A DNA stretch of 64,000 nt from positions 28,053,843-28,117,842 of the forward strand of contig CM072810.1 of the NCBI GenBank assembly GCA_037013495.1. Direction: 5' to 3'. Below, one piece after another: positions 63,843 through 64,000 of this stretch (position 1 is its first letter; each line of letters starts with the position of its first letter). The notes beneath the pieces were generated by a model, which was not told the DNA's origin, ran no database searches, and saw nothing but the letters and a program-made list of their open reading frames with translations. The translations under genes and the position numbers were made by a program. The DNA is from Hippophae tibetana (taxonomy: Eukaryota > Streptophyta > Magnoliopsida > Rosales > Elaeagnaceae).

Positions 63843-64000
63843 CATCCTCTTGCATGATATAGATTTCCAAATGTCCATTCAACTATATAATTCTAGATTT
63901 ATTTTATTGTTGAAATGCCTATATGAGTGGTCTCCAAAATGTTTCATGTTCTTTTGAAGAAGTTTAATTTTAAATTCAACTTAATAATCATTTTAGAGCT
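63843..64000 (+). repeat. Partial E monomer at the right edge
   Basis: The first 158 bases of an E monomer with the dimer-type head ATTTCCAAATGTCC, cut by the window end. It matches 54,420 onward, so a further E-F dimer stretch may begin here. Confidence 0.85.

Larger units (their letters stand above)
1..64000 (+). repeat. Satellite DNA array, ~588-bp monomer, about 109 full copies
   Basis: Every position belongs to a head-to-tail repeat with a monomer of 586-591 bp (about 525 bp in seven deleted copies). The phase motif CATCCTCTTGCATGATA (with small variants) recurs from 131 to 63,843 at this spacing and always on the plus strand. No inversion, transposon insertion or unique sequence interrupts it. 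Other near-invariant blocks are CAAAAACATGTTC, GAAAGTATATTAC, CAATTGGCTT and TAAAAGTAGT. Subtypes differ by scattered substitutions and 1-4 bp indels, and they are ordered into higher-order repeats described separately. I do not recognise the family. It is non-coding heterochromatic satellite by structure; its chromosomal position cannot be told from sequence alone. Confidence 0.97.

Noticed and set aside
1..64000. CRISPR array
   Set aside because: There are no short direct repeats separated by unique spacers; the repeats are ~588 bp and contiguous.
1..64000. CENP-B box
   Set aside because: I looked for the TTCG....A..CGGG pattern on both strands near TTCGAATGCC and TTCGAGAAGGG and found no match to the required core.
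1..64000. rDNA, tRNA or telomere repeat arrays
   Set aside because: No rRNA-like conserved block, no tRNA cloverleaf with A and B boxes, and no TTTAGGG or TTAGGG runs were seen.
1..64000. Transposon insertion or retroelement within the array
   Set aside because: The monomer phase is unbroken across the window, and no LTR, target-site duplication or reverse transcriptase or transposase reading frame interrupts it.

Overview
The whole window is one uninterrupted block of tandem satellite DNA. A roughly 588-bp, AT-rich monomer (about one third G+C by eye) repeats head to tail in a single orientation from base 1 to base 64000. Phasing on the conserved motif CATCCTCTTGCATGATA gives about 109 complete monomers plus a partial one at each end. 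I see no gene, tRNA, rRNA, transposon, telomere repeat or unique sequence. The short open frames that recur are by-products of the repeat and recur only because the monomers do. An array of this size and organisation points to a eukaryotic nuclear chromosome, in a centromeric, pericentromeric, subtelomeric or other heterochromatic block. A plant is my first guess, but I do not recognise the monomer family and cannot name the organism.

The monomers fall into diagnosable subtypes, called here B, B', B*, C, C', D, E, F, F', A and delta, and these are arranged in several different higher-order repeats (HORs). Layout: (1) about 1-10,960, a pentameric HOR of 2,941 bp in the order E-B-C-D-B', in almost four near-identical copies. 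(2) About 11,300-24,420, an irregular older-looking block of more diverged monomers. It includes seven delta monomers that share one 65-bp internal deletion (about 525 bp each), a 1,115-bp delta/full dimer, and near-identical single 589-bp monomers. (3) 24,421-54,419, an octameric HOR of 4,706 bp in the order D-B-E-B*-C-F-C'-F'. It opens with a 7-mer version, has three clean copies, then a rearranged 8-mer and an expanded 10-mer. (4) 54,420-60,315, a dimeric E-F HOR of 1,179 bp in five copies. (5) 60,316-64,000, a return to the octamer family. Its first ~2.6 kb is a near-copy of 26,802-29,426, lying 33.54 kb upstream.

The most informative observation is how the HORs relate. The octamer reads as the pentamer (D-B-E-B-C, circularly) plus an added F-C'-F' trimer. 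Several recombination joints can be placed inside individual monomers to within tens of bases, and one to about 4 bp. The window therefore records successive rounds of unequal exchange, local amplification and gene-conversion-like patching. Possible structural features common to all monomers are a T-run/A-run inverted repeat and several 8-bp palindromes. A centromeric role is inference only; nothing in the sequence proves it.
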